NCBI GenBank assembly: GCA_951812925.1
Contig: OX638370.1
Coordinates: 81,326,004 to 81,390,003, forward strand
Direction of reading: 5' to 3'
Origin: Calliopum simillimum
Lineage: Eukaryota; Arthropoda; Insecta; Diptera; Lauxaniidae
Length of the DNA: 64,000 nt
Numbering within the stretch: the stretch's first letter is position 1; every line of letters starts with the position of its first letter. Below the pieces are notes generated by a model, which worked only from the letters and a program-made list of their open reading frames with translations, did not search any database and was not told the DNA's origin. Positions 11,730-24,445 of this stretch are shown in pieces. Both the position numbers and the translations under genes were made by a program.

Positions 11730-13910
11730 TATCTTAGACGTTTTTGAAGTATTTGTCGATGCTGATTTTGAATCTTCTGTTAGAGTTGCTCTACTTATAG
11801 CGTTTATTTTTTGTGATACTTTTACATAAAAACACTTTTAGCCATAAAAAATAATATTTCTTATGATAGTGCTAACTTTTTCTTCAATATCCAATATCTC
11901 TGTTTTCTCGGAGAGAAAGAAAAACTAGTAGATGGGTATAAAACCACTTAGAAGTTAGAATGTAAAGGGAGTTCTTATTGTACCACGGTGCTGTTAGTAT
12001 TAAGTTTTTGAAGTTATATTGTATAATGTAAAGTGAATGTTAATGGCATTGTGTTAAAAAATTAAGTATATGTGAGTATTATAAAAAACATTGAAATGTA
12101 GTGCAGATTTTATTAAAAAAATAATTAAAATAAAGGCATTTCAAAGGGATATTTATTAGAAAGATAATTTAAAGAATAAATTTGAATAAAATTTCTGATC
12201 CTGTTTGCTTAGAATGTGCTGTTACTTAAATTTCCATGAAATTGTAGCATTGAAATCTTGAACAAAAAATACGCGTTAAAATTACACATTTCTTTATGTT
12301 CTTATTCGCAAGCATTATGTCACATAATAAAAATGTTTTAGCTGCAAACGATTTCGACGCATAAAACTGAAAATCCATCCCATAAGCACAACACGTCGTA
12401 TGAGGAGCATGAAATTTAAAGCTGTTAATGCAAACACTTGTGTGCGCAGTGTGAACAGCTTCCTTCACAAAATTCGAGTTTTTTGTACCTACTCGCGTTA
12501 CATGAAATTATTTTTACAGATTTTAAAGCACTGCAATAAAAATGTAGGAAGAACAAACGCTTAAGTGTGTACCAAACAAACAACGCGAAGCTTAAAAATG
12601 TCAGCAGTTAAGAAGAGTTAACACCTCTTAGCATGAAAAAAAAAATGTCACTTTCACTTTACACAGAGAAAAATAAAAAGAGCGCACCGTTAAACGAGCT
12701 AATAATAAAATCAAAAAAAAAACGTAAAAAATAGCAAAAGCAACAAAAAAATTAAACAAAAATAAAAATGCCACAATAAAATGTTTTCAAAATGTAACTA
12801 AAGCTGTAATACGCAAACACATACACAAGCACAGACACTGCCGAAAGAACATGATGATTTTGTGCGCCATTGAATATAAAGAAACGGATGCGGAAATGGT
12901 AAATATGGGCGTATTGTATGTGCAAAATTTATGCATACACGTTTGTCAGTACTAAAATGAGTGCATAAGTGAGTTGTTTAAGTGTGTCAATGTGTTTTTT
13001 ATCCTCGTACCTATACATATGTATGTTTCAATATATTTGTGTGTGCTCATATTTCAAATTAGATGCGTAATCACAGAAGTCAGTCAAACAAATGCAAATG
13101 AAGTATGGTGGAGTTAGCGGAACAAAGTGACAGCTATTTAAGGGAGGTTTGTTGCTTAAAGCCAATCCGTAAATCTCGGGTGCCAATCACTTGATTACAC
13201 GAGTACATTTTTTATGTTTTGTCGTTTATACAATTAACTTACATCTAAAAATGTGAAGTGCGAAAATCCTTGTTGGCTACTTTTAAATAATAGTTTTGAA
13301 TAATTACAATAAACCACTGTTTTAATTTTGTATAGCTCAACGGCAATTTGGTTGCTGGCAAATTCTTAAATTTTTCCCCTAGTTGAGTAGGTCTGGTCTA
13401 AGACTTTAGAATGAAGAATTTCATATATTTTGAAAATGGGTGAACTTAATAATATTGCAAACAGTAAACAGAATGATACGGGCCTGCACGTCACGAATGC
13501 TTCATGTAATGTTCCATTTTTACTAACCTTACCTTAAGCCATCAGCTGCCAAATTGTTTTTTTTTTTTTTTGCATGGCAACACTTTACAGCAAAATTGGC
13601 TTCAAATTCAAAACTTGCGTGGATTATGGGACATCTTTTAAGAACGACATCCAATACTACCTGCTGTGCCACGTCACACAGTGGGATCGTTTGTATGGAA
13701 TGGCATTCATGTATAGTAATAATAATGATCCTGCTGATTTTAAAAATGTTAAAAATTCTGAGCTATCTTTTATAGCTTTCAAGTTATGGGAAAATTACAA
13801 AAATCAACTTTATAAAAACTAGATTTTGTTTGTTTGTGTATTTGTCCCTTATTGACTCCAAAACTGACTAACCTTTTTTAAAGAAGTTGTTACATTGTGT
13901 TAGTACCAAA
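11730..13910. other. Intergenic stretch without a supported gene
   Basis: AT-rich sequence with short ORFs of low complexity and a (T)n run near 13554. A long purine-rich A run lies at 12640-12800. Nothing with domain or splice structure was recognised. Confidence 0.45.
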
Positions 13911-13919
13911 AAAGGCTAA

Positions 13920-14590
13920 GCTAAGGGCGGTGCCACGCCCCCAAAAATTAACTATTCATATCTCGAAACTCTTTTGCGGGGATAAATGATATTTGGTAAA
14001 TATGTAAAAGTCATGAGGATAAATAATGTTTACTGAAAAAATGGGCGGTGCCACGCCCACAACAAAATAAACTCATAATTTCTTTGACAATATTTAACGC
14101 ACATAGATATGATTGGGTACATATCGTCGGGTTAAAACTACAACTACATAGACATCTACATTTTTGTTATTTCGAGAAAAACGATTTTTAAGTTTTCCGA
14201 AATTTGTTTTTGGTATGAGATTTTGAATTTTTCTGCTTTTTAATTTTAATAAAAAATTAGATGCGGGCTACATTTCAAAAAACTGACTAGACTGAGACCT
14301 TGATCCTTTGTTTTTTCATAGATTCTGTATATTTAACTCAAAATATGAAAAAATGTAGATGTCTAGTTGTAGTTTTATCCCGACGATATGTTAAGACAAT
14401 TAGAACTAAAATTTCTCACTAGAAAGTGGGCGGTGCCACGTCCCTCTGAATGCTGATTCATCATATCTCAGAAACTGCTTGACGTAGATAGACAAAATCT
14501 GGTACATATGCAAAGGGCATTTGGAAAAATAATTTTCAATGAAAAAATGGGCAGTGCCACGCCCTATGAAAAAAAAAATTTGTCATAATA
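13920..14590. repeat. About 120-bp tandem repeats carrying GGGCGGTGCCACGCCC
   Basis: The motif gggcggtgccacgccc or a near variant occurs at about 13925, 14043, 14427 and 14549. Intervals of about 119-122 bp separate the members of each pair. Each unit also holds a line like catatctcgaaactctt and a ggtacatatg-type stretch. The array is split between the second and third unit by the small element at 14124-14386. Confidence 0.6.
14124..14386. mobile_element. 263-bp MITE with TA target duplication
   Basis: Terminal inverted repeats of about 40 bp begin tcgtcgggttaaaactacaa and end with the inverse ttgtagttttatcccgacga, flanked by TA on both sides. Deleting the insert with one TA gives tacatatgttaag. 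This matches the sibling tandem unit reading tacatatgcaaag at about 14501, so the empty site is visible within the same array. There is no coding capacity. Confidence 0.7.
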
Positions 14591-14865
14591 CTAACGCTAC
14601 TTGGCGCAAATTATAAGATTTGATAAAATGCTTCGCTATGGTATGTCCAAGTAAAGAGAGTGCTATTTCCAAGGGGGCTTAAAAGGGGGAAATATACCCC
14701 TTACCTAATACTTTTTCTTTAAAAAAAAAACATCTTTCGGATTAAAGCAGACTGTAAGCCTAAAATTGATAGAACTATTGTTAAACGTTGCAGAATGTAA
14801 AGAAATAAAAATAATTTGTTTTCTCAAAAACTGCAACAGGAAAAAATTCATAGGAAAAAAAGTTC

Positions 14866-15360
14866 TGAAAAAAGGCAGTAGGAACTTTGTATTTCAATTA
14901 AGCTTTCTTGGCCACATATTACTATACATATAGTAATATGTGGCCAAAAATTATGAATATCCAAAAATGCATTTTTTTCTAAGTCAAAGTTTTCGCAATT
15001 TATCTATTTTGGCTTCTTGAGCTCAAATTTTCGAAAAATCACCACAACTCACGTATTATATTGTATATAAAAACTCAAGCAAAGGTTTCTTTAAAAGCGT
15101 AATACTTGTTCTTTTTGGCAAAATGCTATTTTAACATATCGATGCAAACGAATTAAAAATAGCGTTCCAAAAAGTCAATTTATTTCGTCCCGTCAAAAAC
15201 GACAAAATGAAAAAGTTCATAAAAAAAAGCAGCAGAGACATTGCATTTCGATTAAGCATACTTTTCCACGTACTGTATTGAAATATTATGAAAATCGGAA
15301 AATGTATATTTTTGTTTTTTGTATGTCAAAGTTTGCAATTTTTCTATTTTTACCATTTTT
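14866..15360. repeat. Diverged direct repeat, about 345-bp spacing
   Basis: A block of about 130 bp at 14866 (aaaaaggcagtaggaactttg onward) recurs at about 15213 as aaaaaagcagcagagacattg. Later parts also agree, including the tttgcaatttttctattttt type of ending. The first copy has a perfect palindrome at 14908-14947 where the second has unrelated sequence of similar position. Confidence 0.45.
14908..14947. repeat. Perfect 19-bp-arm palindrome
   Basis: The arm ttggccacatattactata is followed by a two-base loop (ca) and its exact inverse, tatagtaatatgtggccaa. The arms are free of mismatches although the surrounding repeat is diverged. Confidence 0.85.
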
Positions 15361-15416
15361 TATTTTTTTTTTAATATTTGAAAAATCACGATAATTCACA
15401 CAGAACCAACAGAAAA

Positions 15417-16080
15417 CTAGTAAGGGTGTACCCTTTGGCCTGGCCAAACATTAAATGCTCTACACTGCAGTATTTTGAACATTTTGCTTCTATGGGAGGT
15501 GCCACGCCCTTTTGTCCGAGTTCACCCGGTTTTCGCTCAGAGCGTGCATTTACAGTTCTTAGTGTCTGAGTGAAACACGGTTGGATTATCTCAAAAAACG
15601 TTTTGAGTATACCGTTTTGAAGCTTTTGCTTATAAGAGAGGTGCCACGCCTTCTTGTCCGAGTTCGTCTAGTTTTAGCTCAGAGCGTGCATTTATAGTTT
15701 TTAGTATTTGAGTGAAATTTAGTTGGACTATCCCAAAAAACTCTTTCAGTATAGCGTTTTGAAGCTTTTGCTTATATGGGAGGTGCCATGCCATCTTGTC
15801 CGATTTTACCCAGTTTTTGCTCAGAGTATGCGCTAATAATTCGTAGAATTTATGTTTATTTTGGATAAATTGTTGTGGAAAATACTCCTAAAGTTGCATT
15901 TTGAATATATTTTGAATATATCTTTTACGACAAAGCCAACATACCAAATTTCATTGAATTATCACGGTTAGTTTTCCCGTAAAAAATATTTCCACGTACA
16001 GCCAGCCTGCCAGCCACCTCCTCCTTCTCTGCGTTTCAAACGGAAGGACAAAGTGATTATACCCTGGGTGTAGGGTATAA
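15417..16080 (+). mobile_element. INE-1/DINE-like repeat, near full length
   Basis: Begins ctagtaagggtgt and ends accctgggtgtagggtataa, the two ends shared by the long copies in this window. Inside are three tandem units of about 145 bp, each with gggaggtgccacgcc, then a cagtttttgctcagagc-type line and a tttcagtatagcgttttgaa line. A tail follows with cttctctgcgtttcaaacgg. The tail (TATACCCT..., AACGCAGAGAAGGAG, the CTGTCTGGCTGG microsatellite in other copies) is the pattern of Drosophila INE-1/DINE elements, which are non-autonomous Helentron-like repeats. The microsatellite is reduced here to cagccagcctgccagcc. Confidence 0.65.
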
Positions 16081-17774
16081 AAATAGGTTCTTTTTAATAA
16101 AGTTGAAACAATATACTTCCTAACGATATGCTACATAAGTGCATCCGGCTTAAAACAAATTAACAAGAGCGTTTATTCAGCACTTTCTAATGTTAAAAGT
16201 TGCATGGAGCATTTTTGCTGTTTAAAGTCCAACTTTGAGCCCACTGTGTTACTTAACGAAAGCCCGTTTTCTAATGTTATTTAAATCTCAACAGTGAAAG
16301 TCAAAGATATGACGGGCATGGTTACAAGAAAGTTATTTACACTTCACGCAAATACTTGCTATTTTTAAAATTTTTGGCAACTAAATTGTTAAATGCCCTT
16401 TTGTTATCGTTGTTGATTTTCAGGGAACAAATTCTAGTTCCTCTGATGCCAAAAGCAAACGTTGAAAATATCACCAGAACATCGCTACAAAACATGATGT
16501 ATAGTAAATGCCTCTCTACTGTGACTTTTAACCCTTGCTGCAGAAATAAATATTCATGAACAAGAAGCTACAAAGCAAAGCTTTCCTTGCACTTCAGAGA
16601 CTCAACGACGCATTTGCTGTGTGCAACATTGGAGATGAAGGAAGTTGAGACGATAAGATGAATTCAGTGGAAAACTTTTGAGTGCTGCAAATGTGATGAA
16701 ATGAAAGTGAAAAATTACATGACAAATGCATTTTAGAATAAAACAAAAACTGCAACAAAAAAAAAAAAGAGAAAAATTTAATTAAACACTTGATGCAAAT
16801 GTTGCAGTTGCAGCCTTGCAAGTAGCTAACAGTTGTGGTAACGCAAAAATACAACAGTGCAGTCATGCAAAATTCCGGAGCAGCTGAAACAAGATGTCGC
16901 AGAGGAGATTGCAGTGGAACATTGATAGATGCTAAATGCGATATTATCAGTCTGTGATTTTTTATTGCATGATCACTGGTAGGTCCAAAATCATATTCTG
17001 AAACTGTGGATCTTGGTGCTCACAAAAACGCCAATCAAATGGATAGGCAAATTAATGATACAATTTGAAAAGTTAAAGATGGGCTATTCAATGTCGCTGA
17101 CAAAAATGAACTACACAACTCTCTAGATGTACGCCATATGTCCCAAAATAGCATTTCCTGTACTTTAAATCAAGGATAACAAGGATAACCAGATTCGGAA
17201 TCAGCGATCCTGAATAAGTCAAAAAAAAAAGTCATCGATATCAAATTCAGATTTTTATGTTGCATAGTGTTATCGATATTTTCAACTTCTAAGCACTGTT
17301 TCAAAAATCGCTTCAGGTGTTACATTCTCGCTGTCAGGGAATAACAATCGGACAAAGCAAAGTGAAACTGCGAAACTTTTTTCATCACTTTATGTCACCA
17401 ACTTAAAATTCTGCGAAAATTTGTAAGCAAAAAAGATTTAGATTTCATCAACTTTTTTTACTTTTTATTGTTTTCATTTGAATTTTGTTTTGTGTGTGGG
17501 AAGCAGATAAAGGAATAAAGATTTTGTATCCTATTTCGCTGTTTGTTTTGAAGTGCGTTTCATTAAGGATTTCAAGGAGTTTTATTTGTATTTCGTTTCA
17601 GTTGTGCACAAGTTTTTTGCCAAACAAAAAGAATAAATTAAGAACTTTAGTTTTGGTTTTATTGAAAAAATGAAATTGATATATTTTGTAAAAGAAAATA
17701 GATATACTTATAAAAGCCTTGTATAATTTTGTAGAACATTTTAGCGGTGAAGTATCCCAATTCAGAAGCGTGAA
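16081..17774. other. Intergenic stretch, no supported gene
   Basis: Mixed AT-rich sequence. The short ORFs have no recognisable domain and no flanking splice structure. No long inverted repeat was found. Confidence 0.45.
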
Positions 17775-17776
17775 TA

Positions 17777-18114
17777 CAGGGTGTATAAATGGCAGTCAAA
17801 TTCAAAAAATAGAAAAAAATTTGAATATCAATTTTAAAGATTCAAACTTTGCTAAATCCTTTTAAATCCTATAAACCATATACATTATCTGAAAGCTCAT
17901 ACGACAAGCTAAAACCTTGCCATAAAAATGTTTTCTCTAAAACGTTAGGGTGATCCAAGAAATTTTTTATTTTTTTTTGTAAAACAAGTCAGAAAATCAG
18001 TTTAAATCAAATAACTATCAAAGGGTACATTTTAGACCCCAGTAGCAAGTTTTTGTTATTCTATGCCTCCTCTATCACCTCCCAGACGCTTCGTAATCTT
18101 ATAAGATACACCCT
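17777..18114. mobile_element. Possible 0.34-kb MITE ending in CAGGGTGTAT
   Basis: TA-cagggtgtat on the left and atacaccct-a-TA on the right form a short inverted pair, with AT-rich noncoding sequence between. The inverted repeat is only about 10 bp, so the call is tentative. Short CAGGGTG ends next to TA are common in mariner-derived MITEs. Confidence 0.35.
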
Positions 18115-18180
18115 ATATAGAAAAGTGTACGGGGCGCCATCTTTTATGTCGGTATGTGAATATTGAATAACTTAAAAAAA

Positions 18181-18826
18181 CTAGTAAGGGTGTTGCCTTT
18201 GACCTGGCCAAACATTAAATACCCTTCACTGCAGTATTTTGAAAATTTTTGCTTATACGGGAGGTGCCACGCCCTCTTGTCCAAGCTCACCCAGTTTTTG
18301 CGCAGAGCTTGCATTTATAGTTCTTAGTGTCTGAGTAAAATTAAGTTCGGTTATCTCAAAAAACGCTTTCAGTATAGCGTTTTGAAGCTTTTGCGTATAA
18401 GGGAGATGCCACGCCTTCTTGTCCGAATCTGGTCAGTTTTTTTTTTAGAGCTTGTGCTTACAATTCGTAGCATTTTTGTATTTTGGTTGCATTGTCGTGA
18501 AAAATGCTACTAACGCTGCATTTTGAATTTGTTTTTTGTATGGGCGGTAGGCGTGTCAGTTGACCGATTTTGCTAATTGTCAATCCCACAAGCTAACTTT
18601 GACGACGAAGACAGTGTTCCAAATTTCATTGAATTATATTGCTCAGTTTTCCCAGAAAATGTATTTCCACGCACAGCCTCCCACCCACCCAGCCACCCAG
18701 ACAGACGGACATGTCTATAGCAATTCAGGAGGTGACGCTGATCAAGAGTATATACACTTTTCTATACCTGCCACGCCTCCTTCTCTGCGTTACAAACGGA
18801 AGCACAAAGTGAATATAACCTGAGCG
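18181..18826 (+). mobile_element. INE-1/DINE-like repeat
   Basis: Starts ctagtaagggtgttgcc and carries two of the approximately 145-bp gtgccacgcc units. It then has the tail cacgcacagcctcccaccca, the agacagacggacatg block, gcgttacaaacggaagcac and a degraded end (gaatataacctgagcg). It has the same orientation and order as the copy at 15417 but one fewer internal unit. Confidence 0.65.
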
Positions 18827-18829
18827 TAC

Positions 18830-19691
18830 TTCTGAAAATCCAAATGATAGTGTCAAAAAAGTGAGCTCAGAATTTTTTAACGCTTATTCTAGTGACAACT
18901 TTTAAACCTTTCGTCTTCTGAAAAGTTACACACATAATTTTAAGATTTTTCTTTTATATTGTGGATTATGGTAAAGTTAAGTGAAGCACGAGTTTCCTTT
19001 TACTCAAACCAGAGCTTTTGTCCGAGGTGAAACGATGCTTACCCGTTGTATATCAAAAACTAGTTTTTCTTTGAAATCGAAAATTTTTATAATAAAGCCG
19101 ATGACGGTGGTTGCAAATGCAGAAAAAGTGAACCCAAAAATAAAATTTATGATCCAATATTCCAAGCTACAGAATCCGAAGGCATATTGGTAAGTCTATA
19201 AGACTTGGCCAACTAACTTTTCATATCGCCAGTTCAGAAAGTGCCAGGATGCAAATGAGAATTTTACCGAATGGAGCTACAAAAAACTCGAAATAATTGA
19301 GAATCCTGTACCAGTGTTTGAACTGAAGCTTCTTTTTGGGCGCTAAGGGTAAAATTTAAAGGTCGCGACATAGTATTTAGGGTGACAAGATAGCTTCCTG
19401 ACAGATTTCGTTATATCGTATCTCATCTCGCTGACTACAAGCTATTCAGTAAAAAGGTGTGGATTATGATTGTCATAAACAAGTCAAAAGTGGGCGTAGA
19501 CAAATGAATGCCACACTCCCTTTTCAATAAAAAGATTGTCTTTTTACATGTGCACAGTGTTGCTACGATATGCAATTTTTTTTTTGTTATTAAATCCACA
19601 TAAAAAGCTTAAAGGTACAGGTGTTCCTTTTCATTATATTTTGGAACCGATTCCTGAATCCCCAGTATATTACTGAAATCAAATTTTTGTC
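18830..19691. other. Intergenic stretch with a weak repeat match
   Basis: The line gtgtcaaaaaagtgagctca at about 18850 resembles gatgtcaaaaaaatgagctg at about 27224. This suggests an unnamed dispersed repeat. No gene was seen. Confidence 0.35.
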
Positions 19692-19695
19692 TTAA

Positions 19696-20622
19696 CCCTT
19701 TCAGGACCATAGGGACATATGTGTCCCAAGACAAAAATAAATTATATTTAAATAAGTAAGAATTCGATATATGAAATTTTGACATTTATCAGTTCCTAAA
19801 CGCTTCCTTCATTCTTATTAAATCTGGCAACACCATCAGAAGCACCGTTATTTTTGTTTGATCATTCTAATGTGACCGTTTGTGTGGTGATCTATAACTA
19901 TACTTTACAGCAGAATTTATAGGTGTTTAATTATTTTTAATCATATTATGTATATATTATATATATATAAATAAATTGTTGTTTTATACATTAATTGAAC
20001 CATTATTTAAGTTACGTATATTGATAAAACATAAAATTCAAAATGGGACACCGGTGTCCCTATGGTCGTTAAGGGTAACTTTTCAACTCACTTTTGTACT
20101 ACAATTTTAAAAATTTCATAGGCAATCAAAAAAAAAAAAAAATTTAATGGACCTGTTAGGAGACATATGTACTGTAACGTACTTTTTGACACTGAATTCG
20201 AATCCGAGGCCAGATTTGCTCATATACTTCAGGATTTTGAGATATCCATGCTTAAAGCTGAGAAAGCGCTGTTTTCAATCTTGCGGTTTAGTTCCAGGAG
20301 ATGGTTTATTTTAATTCTTTTAATGGCATCAAATAGCCCTTATCTTACCTATCAAACCATACCTTTAAATTTTTTCAATTGGACCCTTACTTTCTGAGTT
20401 ATCACCCTTTGAAATAAGGACATATTTTCCCCATATAAAAATGTATGGGGGAAAAGTCTCCCTTAACGACCATAGGAACACATATGTCCCAGAAAATTCC
20501 AGAAAAACAGTTAAAATTTTTTGAATTTTTATTTTAAAATATAATTTCTGGACGCCCAATAGACCATTATAAATAGCTAACATGGTTGCATAAGCTCCCA
20601 ATTCCTTACGGTCCTGAAAGGG
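19696..20622. mobile_element. piggyBac-like 0.93-kb element with TTAA ends
   Basis: TTAA-ccctttcaggacc on the left (TTAA 19692-19695) and ggtcctgaaaggg-TTAA on the right (20623-20626). TTAA target duplication with CCC...GGG ends is the signature of piggyBac transposons. Internal, partly palindromic repeats resemble the ends: ccatagggacatatgtgtcc at about 19707, gggacaccggtgtccctatg at about 20045 and cataggaacacatatgtccc at about 20472. No transposase frame is present, so it is a non-autonomous copy. Confidence 0.75.
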
Positions 20623-20626
20623 TTAA

Positions 20627-21482
20627 CATACACTGAGTGCGATTGTGCATTTTTGACCCCACAGGTTAAAAGTTTAAGTTTTACTCATAATAATAATGAT
20701 TTCAAATCGCAAATGTACCTATTCGATAGACTAAGGGTTACATATTTTGAAGGTCATATGATGGTCGATTATAGGCATTTTTGCAAAATCAGGGCTTTAT
20801 TCGGTTTTAATTTTATTACGATATCAAAAATGCTCGGAATAAGTTGTGCGATGTCTTAAATTCTGTTGGCTTGTTCATTCGTAGCATTTACAAAATTATT
20901 TTATTCAATTATACCACCAACCATATATAAATACTAGTTTTGTTTTTTAGCTAAAATTCGCAAAAGTAATGGCATTTCGAAATTACAACCTCATGTAAAA
21001 TTCTAAAGCTATATTTTGGATTAAATTTGTTATCCAAAGATCATAATGAAATTATACAAAAAACATTTTTAGGGATCCCACTATCTCTTTTTTTGGGTTT
21101 TCTTAAGTCGTTCTATCAAAAACTTAGTGTCACCAAAGACAATAAATTCTCAAAACTTCAGCACAAAAAACGTAAATGAATCCCAAACATGCATCTTATT
21201 ATTTATTTAGTTTTTTAAGTCGACGTATTCCAACCAAATATTGCAATTATAGTTTCAATTTGGTAAAACGATCATTAATAGGTAATAAGCGATTGTTAGA
21301 TTCAAACGAATATTTCAAATATCTTGAAGTCATTAAATATATGCATATATGGTAATTATTAACAAATATACGATTGAACCAATAACATTGCTCATACATG
21401 CCGTTCATAAATTTATATCAAATATTTTATTCGTCAAATATTTAACTTTAAGCCATGCCAAAGATAATAGCTTTTAACTTGT
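20627..21482. other. Intergenic stretch, no supported gene
   Basis: AT-rich sequence. A short ORF at 20653 shows no recognisable domain. No inverted repeat was noted. Confidence 0.4.
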
Positions 21483-22286
21483 TATACCCTACACCCAGGG
21501 TATATTTACTTTGTCCTTCCATTTGTAACGCAGAGAAGGAGGCGTGGCAGATATGGAAAAGTATATATATTCTTGATCAGCGTCACCTCCTGAGTCGATA
21601 TAGCCATGTCCGTCTGTCTGGCTGGCTGGCTGGGTGGCTGGCTCGGTGGCTGGCTGCGTGTGGAAATACATTTTTTGGGAAAACTAAGCAAGATAATTCA
21701 ATGAAATTTGATACACAGCCTCCGTCGTCAAAGCTAGCTCGGGAGATTGAAAATGAGCGAAATCGGTCAACGGACACGCCTACCGCCCATACAAAAAATA
21801 TCTTCAAAATGCAAATTTTGGAGTATTTTTCACAACAATGCAACCAAAATACACATAAACACTACAAATTGTCAGCGTAAGCTGTGAACAAAAACTGGTC
21901 AAATTTGGACAAGAGGGCGTGGCACCTCTCATATAAGCAAAAGCTTCAAAACGCTGTACTGAAAGCGTTTTTTGAGATAATCGAACTAGATTTGACTCAA
22001 ACACTTAAAACTATAATTGCAAGCTTTAAGGAAAAACTTGATAAAATCGGACAAGGAGGCGTGGCTCCTTCCATATAAGCAAAAGCTTCAAAACGCTATT
22101 CTGAAAACATTTTTTCAGATAATCCAACCAAGTTTCACTTAAATACTAAGAACTATAAATGCAAACTCTGAGAAAAAACTGAGTGAATTCGAAGGGCGTG
22201 GCACCTCCCATATTAGCAAAATTTTCAAAATACTGCTGTGTATGGTATTTAGTGTTTGGCCAGGCCAAAGGTAACACCCTTACTAG
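21483..22286 (-). mobile_element. INE-1/DINE-like repeat, full length, minus strand
   Basis: The best-preserved copy. Read on the minus strand it starts ctagtaagggtgttacc and holds three gtgccacgcc-type units of about 130-145 bp. It ends with the tail: a microsatellite of ctggctggctgggtggctgg type, the sequence complementary to gtcgatatagccatgtccgt, ttgtaacgcagagaaggagg, and the palindromic end taccctacacccagggtat. That end can form a short hairpin. Drosophila INE-1 has the same microsatellite-plus-hairpin architecture. Confidence 0.75.
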
Positions 22287-22467
22287 TTTTTAGGTATAGT
22301 AAGCCAAAGCCATTTGTACTGGTATAAGTATGATACTTACACGAAGTATTTTACATACCAAATATGCTGTAGACTTGAATTATAAACATGTTTATGATTT
22401 TTATTGCCTGCATTTTATGTATTTGCAACAGGTGTGTTAATTACCTTCAAGAAATTTAAGAATCATA

Positions 22468-23130
22468 TCGATACGTCCAACGTAAAAGTTGGTAACTCGA
22501 AAATCATAGTTTTTAGTTATGATCATTTTTGTATTGTTTTCGTAAAAACAAGAAAACCAAACATAAAAATTGAATAGATACTTTGGAAATCTGTAGCCCA
22601 AATAAAGTTTTTTTGACTATTAAATCGTTGTCACTATTCCATATCGATGAACAAAGATATTAAAAATTTCAATTAATAATTTCGATAAAAATGAATACAT
22701 ATGAGTTGTAACTCTAGTTACAACTTCTATTCTGTTTCAGTAACCTAATGTTCCATGAGAAAAGTTGGTAACTTAACTTGCCAACTACTATTAAAAAATA
22801 TTTTACCGACATTATGTTGGTATGTAGGACTTACAATCACTGATTTTTAAAGAAAAACTAACTAATAACTTTGTCAGTTAAGTTACCAACGCATTTTGTT
22901 ATTTTTGTCCCGTGTATAAGTTATCAACTTAAGTTGCCAAGTTTTTGCATGGAGACCTCAATAAAATATACTTAGGTTGTAACCTCAAAAATTGCTCTCA
23001 GCCCTTCAAATTTCAAGTTAGAGGTAACAAAATTTGACACAAGATAGAGTCTAATACGCAGATTTCGAAAATCATTGTCACATAAAAAGTTGGTAACTTG
23101 AGTTGCAAACTTTTACGTTGAATGTATCGA
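22468..23130. mobile_element. 0.66-kb element with TA duplication and TCGATAC ends
   Basis: TA-tcgatacgtccaacgtaaaag on the left and cttttacgttgaatgtatcga-TA on the right form terminal inverted repeats of about 30 bp. Inside, the phrase gttggtaact(t) occurs repeatedly, at about 22487, 22763 and 23090. No ORF of note is present. It is a non-autonomous DNA element, probably Tc1/mariner-like by its TA duplication. Confidence 0.65.
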
Positions 23131-23132
23131 TA

Positions 23133-23960
23133 TGTTCAACATTTTATTACCAACGCACAGCATTCAAATTAGATTACATTGTGATTAAACTTATATTAGA
23201 CAAATAAAATGTTGTGCAATACAAATAAGGATCCTTAACAAACAAACGAATCAATTTTTTTCCTATGTGAAGAAGAAGATGAAACGGCAAACCGTCATTA
23301 ACTCAGCTGCGGAAAATTTTATTGTGAAAAACAAAATTTAATTTCAAAATCTAAACAAAAGAAAAAAAAATTCAGAAAGAGATTGACTCATTTATAATAT
23401 ATAATGTGCTCTGGCATAATTTACTTCTGATGAGCTAAATACGTGCAAGAGATTAGGAGCAGTTGCGCTCGATCGCTGTTTTTAGTTTCTGGCTTACAAA
23501 AACGCTTTTCAACTCGTACTTTCCGTACGAATTTTGTTGTCATGTTAAACAGCAATCAGATAACTAAACTGATGTAAATGACTAATTTGAAGGCTTTTCC
23601 TAGAAATTCCCAAAAATTCCATAATCACTTTTTAAGCATATAATTAATGTTTTTTTTAAGTAGTTCTGAGTGAATTCAGATAGAACATTACTCGAAGGTT
23701 AAATAAATACATTATGTAATTGCTTACAGTGATGCCAACTTAGTGATGTTTCATTCAGATTTGTTGGTTTTTGAAACTGAATAAAAGTGCGAAAAAAGTG
23801 AGTCAATTCTTAGTGCTTTTTGAAGTTTTTTCCTTAATTTCACGAATGCTTTAAAATTTTATCAACCACAAACAAACATTCCATTTCAAAGACATTGCAA
23901 TGAATATGCAGGTTTACTTTAACAAAACCATAGAAACATTTTCGTAAAAATTCAAGAGGA
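23133..23960. other. AT-rich intergenic stretch, no feature
   Basis: No ORF with codon structure, no repeat block and no inverted repeat were recognised. Confidence 0.45.
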
Positions 23961-23963
23961 ACA

Positions 23964-24130
23964 TTTTATACCCTACACCCTGGGCATATTCACTTTGGTC
24001 CTTTCGTTTGTCATGCAGAGAAAAAGCGTGGCAGGAATGGAAAAGTAAGTATATATATTCTTCGATATAACCATGCCCATGTAGCTGGCTGTCTGGCTTT
24101 CTGTTGAAATCATTTTAATATATCTACAGA
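23964..24130 (-). mobile_element. INE-1/DINE-like repeat fragment (tail end only)
   Basis: Contains tataccctacaccctgggc, the catgcagagaaaaagcgtgg line and agctggctgtctggct. It then stops in unrelated AT-rich sequence. Only the terminal 165 bp or so of the repeat remains. Confidence 0.65.
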
Positions 24131-24445
24131 AACGTAATTTTTAATTTAGCTTAGCAGATTTTGAAAATAAAACGTTGGCATCATTATTTTTTTTTTTTTT
24201 TTTTTTGCATACAGATAGTTTATAGGTATATGTACTAAAGTTTATCATTATTTACATTAAATCCATTAGAAATACCCACTCTTTATACATATGTGTATTA
24301 GGGTGATACAAAAACAAACCGAATATGTTCTCGAAAAGTTCAGCTGTAATGACCTTTTTGTACTTTTTCTTGAAACAAATTTCCCTCCTCTTTTCACCCT
24401 TAGAAAAGTTATCATTATAAATGTGCATATGTACTCGCAATCATG

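Noticed and set aside
13920..16000. Regularly spaced short identical motifs resembling a CRISPR array
   Set aside because: Spacers are themselves repeats of 120-145 bp units, and the context is a eukaryotic transposon-rich genome.
21455..21880. A 141-residue ORF with WLAGWLARWL
   Set aside because: It crosses the GGCT microsatellite of a DINE-like repeat, and similar ORFs occur in every copy.
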